A stretch of DNA of 7,324 bases from Nitrospina sp. Lineage in GTDB: Bacteria; Nitrospinota; Nitrospinia; Nitrospinales; VA-1. Location: contig JABGTQ010000288.1 in assembly GCA_018647025.1 (NCBI GenBank), forward strand, positions 1 through 7,324, given 5' to 3'. Both the position numbers and the translations under genes were made by a program. Below, one piece after another: positions 1-6,340 of the stretch; position 1 is the stretch's first letter, and each line of letters begins with the position of its first letter. The notes below the pieces were generated by a model. That model was given only the letters and a program-made list of their open reading frames with translations, was not told where the DNA came from and made no database searches.

Positions 1-13
1 TTCAAATAGGTTT

Positions 14-19
14 AGGAGG
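14..19 (+). promoter_or_regulatory. Ribosome binding site of infB (decides a TTG start)
   Basis: A perfect AGGAGG lies 5 nt before a TTG codon at 25. In the infB frame there are stop codons at 7-9 and 13-15, so TTG at 25 is the first usable start codon after the stops, and the Shine-Dalgarno sequence sits at a workable distance from it. The stop at 7-9 could also be the end of the preceding gene (nusA is the usual neighbour), but too few codons are visible to say. Confidence 0.85.
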
Positions 20-24
20 TTTTT

Positions 25-2373
25 TTGGGGAAGATTCGCATTAATAAGTTGGCCCAAGAGCTAAATGTGAACAATGATCAGATCTTGGCTGCGCTAAAGG
101 ATATTGGGCACATTGCAAAGAATTTTATGAGCTCAGTAGATAATACCATCGCAGATAAAATCCGAAAACTATTATCCACTCAACCTGAATCCGAAAAGGT
201 GACTCCAAAGACCACTAAAAAATTAACAACCAAGAAAACAAGTACAAAAGTCACATCCAAAAAAACCAAAGCAACAATTAATAAAGAAACCTCGGCAAAA
301 AAATCTACAAAAGTAAAAAGCAAGGCAATAAAAAAAACCACAAAAAAATCTACAACTTCTGTAAAGAAAGCCAAAGTTGTTAAAACTACCGTTACGCCTC
401 CGACGAAAGAGCAAGAAAAAAAAGAGCCCGTTAAAGTACTGAGAAAATATGGCCTAAAAATTGTAAAACACGAAGAAAAACCTAAAGAAATAGAAAAAAA
501 ACCCCCTGTAACGAAAGAAAAATTCCCTGCTAAACCAAAAAATATAGTTACAGAAAAACCCGAACAAAAAACTCTCACAGAAACACCCAAACCAGAGCAA
601 CTACCCACTGAAGTTAAAGAAGAAGTCTTTGAAGTCGCTCAATTACCAGAAAACATAATGATTCGTGATTTAGGAGAAAAGTTAAATTGTTCTCCTAATG
701 ACATAATTAAGGAACTCATGGACTTGGGTGTCATGACCAATATAAACCAAAGTCTTAGCTTTGAAGTTGCTTCAAAAGTAGCTGACAAACGAGGCTTTGA
801 GGTTGAATTAATTAAGGATAAATCAGCAATTGACTTTGAAGAAGAGGAAAAAGAAGATCCAAAAGACCTTTGCCCTCGGCCACCTATCGTAACAATTATG
901 GGACATGTCGACCACGGAAAAACATCATTACTCGATACTATAAGAAAAACCAATGTTACTGTAGACGAGGCAGGAGGAATTACTCAGCATATAGGAGCCT
1001 ACAGAGCAAAAATCAAAAATCAGTTCATTACTTTCCTCGACACACCCGGCCATGAAGCATTCACAGCAATGCGTGCGCGTGGAGCGCAGGTAACAGACCT
1101 AGTTATTTTAGTAGTTGCCGCAGATGATGGAATAAAACCTCAAACGAAAGAAGCAATCGACCATGCCCATGCAGGTAATGTCCCCATTTTGGTCGCGATT
1201 AACAAGATTGACAAACCTGAGGCCAAACCAGAAGAGGTAAAAAAACAATTGGCTGATGTAGGATTATTGCCTGAAGACTGGGGTGGGCAGACCATGTTCA
1301 CAGAGATTTCTGCAATTAAGAATATCGGAATCGATCACCTCTTAGAACTAGTTCTCCTGCAAGCTGAAATCATGGAGCTAAAAGCAAATCCTACTCTGCG
1401 CCCGCAAGCTATTGTCATTGAATCAAGACTCGATAAAGGAAGAGGACCCGTCGCCACGGTGATTGTGCAAAAGGGAACATTGTCCGTGGGACAACCTTTT
1501 GTGGTTGGACCCTATTTTGGGAAAATACGAGCACTAATAGGTGACGGTGGTAGTAAAACCAAAACAGCCACCCCAGCAATACCAGTAGAAATAGTAGGGA
1601 TGCCAGAGGTTCCCCAACCAGGAGATAAGTTGTATGTAGTTAAAGATGAAAAGAAAGCAAGGCAATACAGTGAAATGCGACTCAAAAAAAGAAGAGAAGT
1701 CCAATTAGCTGAATCTGCTAAAGTAACCATGGAAGACCTTCACGACCAAATCGTAGAAGGTAAAATCAGAGTACTAAACATTGTAATTAAAGCCGATACT
1801 CAAGGTACAATTTCTGCAGTGCAAGAAGCCTTTTCTAAATTAGAAACCGAAGAAATTAAATTTAAAATCATTCACGATGGTGTTGGTGGAATAACCGAAT
1901 CCGATATTCTTTTGTCGAGTGCATCTAACGCAATTACCATCGGATTCAACGTTCGCCCAACGGACAAAGCAGATGAGTTAGCAACACGAGAAAAAGTAGA
2001 TGTACGCTTGTATAGCGTAATATACGAAGCTATTGAAGATATGAAGAAAGCGTTGGAAGGGCTACTAGAACCTAAATTCAAAGAAATAATTACCGGCCGA
2101 GCTGAGGTAAGAGAAGTGTTTAACCTCCCCAAAATAGGGTCTATCGCTGGGTGTCATGTGTCACAAGGGAAAATGGAACGTAATCTTGAAGCGAGACTCA
2201 TCCGTGATAGCATAGTGGTTTACCAAGGAAAAATACTTTCAATCAGACGCTTTAAAGAAGACGTGAAGGAAGTTCAACAAGGTTACGAGTGTGGAGTTTC
2301 TTTAGAGAACTTTCAAGATATAAAGCAAGGAGATGTGATAGAACCTTACATTCTAGAAGAAATTAAATTTTAG
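25..2373 (+). CDS. infB: Translation initiation factor IF-2
   Basis: IF-2 is the GTPase that brings initiator fMet-tRNA to the 30S subunit and promotes 50S joining. The 782-residue product has a short N-terminal helical module (residues 1-50), a long lysine-rich, low-complexity linker (about 56-205), and a second IF2_N-type module (about 210-262). The GTP-binding domain follows, with G1 GHVDHGKT (293-300), the GGITQHIGA switch I region (317-325), G3 DTPGH (339-343), G4 NKID (393-396) and G5 SAIK (429-432). The C-terminal domains end in the fMet-tRNA-binding barrel, with the conserved GYECG at 753-757. All catalytic motifs are intact. The start is TTG, chosen because in-frame stops lie just upstream and AGGAGG is 5 nt away. 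It is shorter than E. coli IF-2 (890 residues), because the N-terminal region is smaller. A 93-nt gap precedes rbfA. The linker is coded by A-rich DNA with several runs of 7-8 A. Confidence 0.98.
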   Translation: MGKIRINKLAQELNVNNDQILAALKDIGHIAKNFMSSVDNTIADKIRKLLSTQPESEKVTPKTTKKLTTKKTSTKVTSKKTKATINKETSAKKSTKVKSKAIKKTTKKSTTSVKKAKVVKTTVTPPTKEQEKKEPVKVLRKYGLKIVKHEEKPKEIEKKPPVTKEKFPAKPKNIVTEKPEQKTLTETPKPEQLPTEVKEEVFEVAQLPENIMIRDLGEKLNCSPNDIIKELMDLGVMTNINQSLSFEVASKVADKRGFEVELIKDKSAIDFEEEEKEDPKDLCPRPPIVTIMGHVDHGKTSLLDTIRKTNVTVDEAGGITQHIGAYRAKIKNQFITFLDTPGHEAFTAMRARGAQVTDLVILVVAADDGIKPQTKEAIDHAHAGNVPILVAINKIDKPEAKPEEVKKQLADVGLLPEDWGGQTMFTEISAIKNIGIDHLLELVLLQAEIMELKANPTLRPQAIVIESRLDKGRGPVATVIVQKGTLSVGQPFVVGPYFGKIRALIGDGGSKTKTATPAIPVEIVGMPEVPQPGDKLYVVKDEKKARQYSEMRLKKRREVQLAESAKVTMEDLHDQIVEGKIRVLNIVIKADTQGTISAVQEAFSKLETEEIKFKIIHDGVGGITESDILLSSASNAITIGFNVRPTDKADELATREKVDVRLYSVIYEAIEDMKKALEGLLEPKFKEIITGRAEVREVFNLPKIGSIAGCHVSQGKMERNLEARLIRDSIVVYQGKILSIRRFKEDVKEVQQGYECGVSLENFQDIKQGDVIEPYILEEIKF

Positions 2374-2415
2374 TAAAACGAGACGTCCAAAAAGAACTTC
2401 TATTGTTTAAAGGAT

Positions 2416-2437
2416 ACATTTTAAAATTTTAAAATGT
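2416..2437. repeat. Perfect 22-bp AT-rich palindrome between infB and rbfA
   Basis: The sequence reads ACATTTTAAAA followed directly by its exact reverse complement TTTTAAAATGT; symmetry breaks at the next base on each side (T2415, C2438). It lies 43 nt after the infB stop and 29 nt before the rbfA start. As RNA it could form a 9-bp hairpin with an AATT loop, but no U-run follows, so it does not look like an intrinsic terminator. As DNA it could be a binding site for a dimeric regulator. AT-rich palindromes also arise by chance more easily than GC-rich ones. Function unknown. Confidence 0.6.
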
Positions 2438-2466
2438 CGGACAGTGTTATCTAGGTTTTTAGAGCC

Positions 2467-2811
2467 ATGCGGTTTAAACGATCAGAGCGAGTTCAGGAGT
2501 TACTCTTAAAAGAAATTTCTATTCTCATCCAAAAGGGACTGAAAGATCCGCGGATCGGTTTTGCCACAGTAACAACTGTTGAGTTGACCAATAACTTAAA
2601 ACACGCGAAAGTTTATATTAGTGTTTTCGGGACAGAGAGCGATCAGTACGATACTATTGCAGGACTGACAAATGCATCAGGTTTTATAAGGGGCTCTTTA
2701 GGTAAAAATCTTAATCTTCGATATATTCCTGTATTAGAGTTTATACTTGATGAAACAGCTAAACGCGTCGCTAGAATAAATAAAATCATTAATGAGCTAC
2801 ACTCAAAATAA
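2467..2811 (+). CDS. rbfA: 30S ribosome-binding factor A
   Basis: RbfA is a small KH-fold protein that binds the 30S subunit during late maturation of 16S rRNA and is needed for efficient 5'-end processing and growth in the cold. The 114-residue product has the family's usual length and landmarks: the opening FKRSERVQELLLKEIS helix, KDPRIGFATVTTVELTNNLK (residues about 27-46), a KVYISVFG strand, and the late PVLEFILDETAKRVARIN segment that matches the conserved RbfA C-terminal strand and helix. The ATG start matches the family N-terminus. The Shine-Dalgarno signal is weak (an AGG about 11 nt upstream), so translation may depend partly on ribosomes arriving from infB. The 3' end overlaps truB by 20 nt in another frame. 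Confidence 0.96.
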   Translation: MRFKRSERVQELLLKEISILIQKGLKDPRIGFATVTTVELTNNLKHAKVYISVFGTESDQYDTIAGLTNASGFIRGSLGKNLNLRYIPVLEFILDETAKRVARINKIINELHSK

Positions 2812-3733
2812 CGTAATCAATCTTTTCAAACCTTCCGGACCAACATCTTTTGACATGGTTTGGTCGGTTAGAAAAATTCTTGGGATTAAAAAAGCTGGGC
2901 ATATCGGAACTTTGGATCCTATGGCTGATGGAGTACTTCCTGTGTGCCTCAATCGTTCCACACGGATTATTCAATTTTTATTGCCCCTTCAAAAAACCTA
3001 TCGAGCGACTCTTGAATTGGGATCTGCAACAGACACCCAAGACGCCACAGGACGAAAAATATATATAAGAGACGCATCTCTGATTAATGAAACTAAAATA
3101 AAAAAGGTTATCCAAATGTTTGTGGGAGAGCAATACCAAGTTCCCCCAATGTACTCAGCAAAAAAGAAAAATGGGATTCCTCTTTACAAATTGGCCAGAA
3201 ATGGTATTAATGTCGACAGAGATCCTGTAAAAATAACTATATATTCAATAGAATTCATAAAAAAAGAGGAAAATCGAGTTTTATTTGATGTATGCTGTTC
3301 TGCTGGAACTTATATTCGTACTCTATCACATGATATTGGTGAAAATCTGGGTTGTTGCGCTCACATGGTTCGGTTGACTCGAACCAAGGTTGGGTTATTT
3401 TGTTTGGGACGTACCTTGACTCTGGAAGAATTAAAATCAGCACATGAAGAAGGTAGTCTACCTAAAAAGCTTTTTCCTTTGGAAGAAGTCCTCAACTTTC
3501 TCCCAGCGATACATGTAAAAAATGAATACCTTGAGCCTATTTCTCACGGAGTGGCGCTTTCGAAATTTTTTTTAGAAACTTTGCCCGAGCGTTTTGAACC
3601 TGGCCAATATTTTAGAGTTTTAGGAGGCGACGACAAGATATTGGCTATTGTTGAACCTGTGATAAATCAAGATAAGTTATCTGAGTTAGCCCCAGAAGAT
3701 ATTGTATTTAAATCAAAACGAGTACTATGTTAA
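2792..3733 (+). CDS. truB: tRNA pseudouridine-55 synthase TruB
   Basis: TruB isomerises U55 in the T-loop of nearly all elongator tRNAs to pseudouridine and also acts as a tRNA-folding chaperone. The 313-residue product opens with VINLFKPSGPTSFD and then carries GHIGTLDPMADGVLP (residues 36-50), in which D42 is the catalytic aspartate. KTYRATLELG holds the active-site tyrosine (Y70), and YSAKKKNGIPLYKLAR (121-136) and CSAGTYIRTLSHDIG (169-183, with the conserved R175) are the other family motifs. A C-terminal region of about 70-80 residues follows in the place of the usual PUA-like domain. The start lies inside the last 20 nt of rbfA, and no good Shine-Dalgarno sequence is visible, so translational coupling to rbfA is likely. 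Unlike in many bacteria, there is no DHH phosphoesterase gene before it and no ribF after it. Confidence 0.97.
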   Translation: MSYTQNNVINLFKPSGPTSFDMVWSVRKILGIKKAGHIGTLDPMADGVLPVCLNRSTRIIQFLLPLQKTYRATLELGSATDTQDATGRKIYIRDASLINETKIKKVIQMFVGEQYQVPPMYSAKKKNGIPLYKLARNGINVDRDPVKITIYSIEFIKKEENRVLFDVCCSAGTYIRTLSHDIGENLGCCAHMVRLTRTKVGLFCLGRTLTLEELKSAHEEGSLPKKLFPLEEVLNFLPAIHVKNEYLEPISHGVALSKFFLETLPERFEPGQYFRVLGGDDKILAIVEPVINQDKLSELAPEDIVFKSKRVLC

Positions 3734-3747
3734 TTTTTTGATATTTA

Positions 3748-3847
3748 GAGGAGTGATTGAAATGTTTTCGCAGTGGAATAACAGAGTGGACTTAAAGCAG
3801 CACCTTCGAGTCATGTTCCTCTACGAAAACATTTGTCAATCATTCTC
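3748..3847 (+). promoter_or_regulatory. Long hairpin in the rpsO leader (candidate regulatory RNA or RNase III site)
   Basis: A 5' arm at about 3748-3770 pairs with a 3' arm at 3824-3847. An uninterrupted 11-bp block (3760-3770 with 3824-3834) is followed, after a 2-nt bulge (3835-3836), by about 9-11 further pairs including G-U wobbles. Inside, the stem can continue with mismatches (3775-3780 with 3814-3819), then an asymmetric internal loop, then 3789-3793 with 3808-3812 and a short tip. No U-run follows, so it is not a terminator. Its position just upstream of rpsO fits a leader for S15 autoregulation, which is known in several phyla with unrelated RNA shapes, or an RNase III processing site. 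Both functions are inference. The arms are flanked by TTA on each side (3745-3747 and 3848-3850), so a small palindromic mobile element is an alternative. Confidence 0.6.
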
Positions 3848-3851
3848 TTAA
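3762..3851 (+). CDS. Possible 29-codon leader ORF upstream of rpsO
   Basis: An ATG at 3762 is preceded by AGAGGAG (3747-3753) with an 8-nt spacer, one of the best ribosome binding sites in the window. The frame runs 29 codons (starting MFSQWNNRVDLKQ) to TAA at 3849-3851, which is 27 nt before the rpsO ATG. The product matches no family I recognise and has no obvious membrane segment or run of one amino acid. Its ribosome binding site and start codon lie in the 5' arm of the long hairpin and its last codons in the 3' arm, so translation would melt the hairpin. It may be a leader peptide controlling rpsO, or the good spacing may be accidental. Coding status is uncertain. Confidence 0.35.
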   Translation: MFSQWNNRVDLKQHLRVMFLYENICQSFS

Positions 3852-3870
3852 GTTTAACCTATTAAGAGGA
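3843..3870 (+). promoter_or_regulatory. Hairpin sequestering the rpsO ribosome binding site
   Basis: TTCTCTTAA (3843-3851) is complementary to TTAAGAGGA (3862-3870), giving 9 pairs with one G-U and a 10-nt loop. The 3' arm is the rpsO Shine-Dalgarno sequence (AGAGGA, 8 nt before ATG 3879). The 5' arm overlaps the 3' arm of the long upstream hairpin at 3843-3847, and the last bases and stop codon of the small leader frame. The two structures therefore compete. The pairing is seen in the sequence; a regulatory role is inferred. Confidence 0.5.
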
Positions 3871-3878
3871 AGCACCTA

Positions 3879-4148
3879 ATGGCATTTACTAAGGAAACGA
3901 AATCAACCATCATTTCCGATTATAAACAACACGACAATGATACGGGTTCATCAGAGGTACAAATAGCACTTTTGACCAATCGACTAAACTACCTTAACGA
4001 TCACTTCAAGTCTCACAATAAAGATCAACATTCTAGGCAGGGCTTATTAAGAATGGTAAGTCGTCGACGAAAGTTACTAGATCACCTTAAAAAAGAAGAT
4101 GTCAGCCGATATCAGAACATTATTTCACGTCTAAATATAAGGCGTTAA
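3879..4148 (+). CDS. rpsO: 30S ribosomal protein S15
   Basis: S15 is a primary 16S rRNA-binding protein. It recognises the junction of helices 20, 21 and 22 in the central domain, nucleates platform assembly, and contributes to an intersubunit bridge. The product has 89 residues, the standard length, and the conserved family blocks are present: the [19 protein letters not shown] segment (residues 21-39), [20 protein letters not shown] (51-70), and the basic C-terminus ending RLNIRR. AGAGGA sits 8 nt before the ATG, but it is complementary to sequence just upstream, so access may be controlled. The 145-nt leader is much longer than the other gaps in the plus-strand cluster and strongly structured. 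S15 commonly represses its own mRNA, and this leader is the obvious site for that here. pnp begins 21 nt downstream with no terminator in between. Confidence 0.98.
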   Translation: MAFTKETKSTIISDYKQHDNDTGSSEVQIALLTNRLNYLNDHFKSHNKDQHSRQGLLRMVSRRRKLLDHLKKEDVSRYQNIISRLNIRR

Positions 4149-4169
4149 TCAACATTTGGAGAATATTGA

Positions 4170-6263
4170 ATGGAACGAGTAGAAATTGAGCTTGACGGAA
4201 GAACAATATCTTTAGAAGCAGGCGACCTAGCCCGACAAGCTGGTGGATCTGTTGTAGTGAGACAGGGAGATACAATGGTTCTAGTTGCGGCAACTATGGC
4301 ACCAAAACCAAGAGAAGGAATAGATTTTTTTCCTCTAACTGTAGACTACAGAGAAAAAACCTACGCCGGAGGAAAAATTCCAGGTGGATATTTAAAAAGA
4401 GAAGCTCGACCTAGTGACTATGAAACACTTACCTGTAGATTGATTGACAGACCGCTTCGCCCACTTTTCCCAAGCGGATTTCGTAATGAAACCCAGGTCG
4501 TTTGTTTTGTCGTTTCCCACGACCAAGTTAATCCCGCTGATGTTATCGCTCTGACCGGTGCTTCTGCAGCTTTGATGATTTCAGATATTCCTTTTGACAA
4601 CCCTATTGCGGGAGCACGAATTGGTAGAGTTGATGGTAGTTTTGTATTCAACCCTACCTTCGAGGAAAGCGAAAAAAGTGATATTCAACTTCTCATGGCC
4701 GGAACAGCAGATGCGATTGTCATGGTAGAAGCAGGGGCTAAAGAAGCTAGTGAGGAAGAAATGATGAGCGCACTGGAATTTGGACATGAGCGCATTAAAA
4801 AGCTGATTGACCTCCAAGTTCAGCTTAAAGCACGGATTAATAAAGAAAAAGCTACTGTTGAGCAAGAAGAAATTGATACGGCACTGATAGATCAAGTCAA
4901 CAGCATAGTTTGCCCAAAGCTTGAACAAGCTATGGAAATCACAGGAAAACAGGAAAGAGCTAATGCTGTTAGCCAAATTAAAGCTGACTTAGATTCTGAA
5001 ATCAACCCAGAAAAAGAAGACGACCTAAAGAAAACACTCGGTAATGTGTTTCATGATGCTGAGAAAAATGTAGTGCGCAAAATGATTTTAGAAAAGAAAA
5101 AACGTGTCGATGGAAGAAGTCTTGATGAGGTGCGACCTATAAATATTAAAGTAGGTTACCTTCCGCGTGTCCATGGATCATCCGTTTTTACTCGTGGAGA
5201 AACCCAGGCTTTAGTAAGCGCAACCTTGGGCACCAGTTCAGATGAACAAAGGCTAGATACTCTCGAACATAAAGGCACAAAGCATTTTTATCTACATTAT
5301 AATTTTCCTGCCTTTTGTACAGGAGAAACCAAATTCATCGGGGGCCCTGGACGAAGAGAAATTGGTCATGGAATGTTAGCTGAAAGGGCTTTAGTATCAG
5401 TTCTTCCAGATAGAGAGAAGTTCCCATATACCATTCGAATTGTTTCAGATATTCTGGAGTCCAATGGATCATCATCCATGGCCTCAGTCTGTGGTGGTGC
5501 TCTAGCACTTATGGATGCTGGAGTCCCTATATCAAATCCAGTTGCCGGAATCGCTATGGGACTAATTAAAGAAGAAGACCAAGTGGCTATTTTGTCTGAT
5601 ATTCTAGGCTCCGAAGATCACCTTGGTGACATGGACTTTAAAGTTGCTGGCACAAAAAATGGGATCACTGCTCTGCAAATGGATATTAAAGTTGCCGGAT
5701 TGGATAAGAGCATAATGGAGAAGGCCATGCAGCAGGCAAAAGAAGGCCGCCTTCATATTTTAGGGGAAATGGATAAAGCCCTTAATTCACCTCGTTCCGA
5801 GTTGTCAGAACATGCTCCGAGAATTATTACGATGAAAGTACCGACAAGTAAAATTCGCGATATTATTGGTCCTGGCGGCAAAGTTATTCGAGGAATCATA
5901 GACCAATGTGGGGTTAGTGTCGATATCGACGATAGTGGCCTCGTATCTATTGCCTCATCAGACCAGGCAGCAGGAGATAAAGCCATCAAATATATCGAGA
6001 ACCTAATTCAAGAAGCAAAAATCGGCAAGATTTATATTGGTAAAGTTAGAAAAATTGTCGATTTCGGAGCCTTTGTAGAAATATTTCCTGGGACAGACGG
6101 GCTTGTCCATATTTCCCAGATTTGCGACAGACGTATCCAAAGTGTTTCTGATGAAATTCAAGAAGGAGATGAAATAAAAGTAAAAGTTATCGATATAGAC
6201 CAACAAGGAAAAATTAAACTTAGCCGAAAAGAAGCTTTGAAAGAAAAACTTACTGAAGATTAA
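4170..6263 (+). CDS. pnp: Polynucleotide phosphorylase
   Basis: PNPase degrades RNA 3' to 5' by phosphorolysis, releasing nucleoside diphosphates, and can add 3' tails in the reverse reaction. It is a trimeric ring and in many bacteria part of the RNA degradosome. The 697 residues show the full family layout: first RNase PH domain (about 1-225), an all-helical linker domain, second RNase PH domain (from about 312), KH domain with the GPGG loop at 567-570, and S1 domain (about 619-690). Active-site positions are present: RREIGHG (395-401), phosphate-binding SSS (434-436), and D483, D489 and K491 in EDHLGDMDFK. The E. coli FFRR RNA-contact loop is replaced by GYLKR, a conservative change. GGAG lies 8 nt before the ATG. 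Only 21 nt separate it from rpsO, so there is no room for the long RNase III-cleaved leader of E. coli pnp; two GGATAAA copies follow the stop codon. Confidence 0.98.
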   Translation: MERVEIELDGRTISLEAGDLARQAGGSVVVRQGDTMVLVAATMAPKPREGIDFFPLTVDYREKTYAGGKIPGGYLKREARPSDYETLTCRLIDRPLRPLFPSGFRNETQVVCFVVSHDQVNPADVIALTGASAALMISDIPFDNPIAGARIGRVDGSFVFNPTFEESEKSDIQLLMAGTADAIVMVEAGAKEASEEEMMSALEFGHERIKKLIDLQVQLKARINKEKATVEQEEIDTALIDQVNSIVCPKLEQAMEITGKQERANAVSQIKADLDSEINPEKEDDLKKTLGNVFHDAEKNVVRKMILEKKKRVDGRSLDEVRPINIKVGYLPRVHGSSVFTRGETQALVSATLGTSSDEQRLDTLEHKGTKHFYLHYNFPAFCTGETKFIGGPGRREIGHGMLAERALVSVLPDREKFPYTIRIVSDILESNGSSSMASVCGGALALMDAGVPISNPVAGIAMGLIKEEDQVAILSDILGSEDHLGDMDFKVAGTKNGITALQMDIKVAGLDKSIMEKAMQQAKEGRLHILGEMDKALNSPRSELSEHAPRIITMKVPTSKIRDIIGPGGKVIRGIIDQCGVSVDIDDSGLVSIASSDQAAGDKAIKYIENLIQEAKIGKIYIGKVRKIVDFGAFVEIFPGTDGLVHISQICDRRIQSVSDEIQEGDEIKVKVIDIDQQGKIKLSRKEALKEKLTED

Positions 6264-6301
6264 GGATAAAGGATAAAGATAATAAGTTTTCTACGCTATA
6301 A

Positions 6302-6337
6302 AAGGCCGATGAGTCAATGCTCATCGGCCTTATTTTT
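6302..6337. terminator. Bidirectional intrinsic terminator between pnp and surE
   Basis: A perfect 12-bp stem, AAGGCCGATGAG (6302-6313) with CTCATCGGCCTT (6320-6331), closes a 6-nt loop and is followed by ATTTTT on the plus strand. On the minus strand the hairpin is followed by TTTTATAG, so it can also end the surE transcript. The pnp stop is 38 nt upstream, and the surE stop codon is only 9 nt past the stem, as expected for convergent genes sharing one terminator. Confidence 0.93.
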
Positions 6338-6340
6338 CTA

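Noticed and set aside
1..24. Tail of an upstream gene such as nusA
   Set aside because: Stops occur at 7-9 and 13-15 in one frame, and another frame stays open to 42-44, but two to fourteen codons are too few to identify any product.
412..426. Programmed frameshift at the A-runs in infB
   Set aside because: The IF-2 frame is continuous and complete through every A-run, and no alternative frame gives a plausible product. Slippage is kept only as a mutational remark.
180..608. 142-codon open frame on the minus strand opposite the IF-2 linker, rich in Phe and Val
   Set aside because: It is the reverse reading of a lysine-rich A-rich segment, which automatically gives a hydrophobic Phe-rich product. 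It overlaps a certain gene and has no family resemblance.
658..660. In-frame ATG in infB (residue 212) as an internal start for a shorter IF-2 isoform
   Set aside because: Short IF-2 isoforms exist in E. coli and this ATG falls neatly before the second N-terminal module, but no Shine-Dalgarno sequence precedes it.
2850..3068. 72-codon plus-strand frame inside truB
   Set aside because: It overlaps the TruB catalytic region in another frame and has no independent signal.
3748..3847. Long hairpin downstream of truB as a transcription terminator
   Set aside because: No U-tract follows the 3' arm (the sequence continues TTAAGTTTAACC), the loop is large, and rpsO follows closely.
4581..4976. 131-codon open frame on the minus strand inside pnp
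   Set aside because: It lies wholly within the conserved RNase PH and linker regions of PNPase and has no recognisable domain; a shadow frame.
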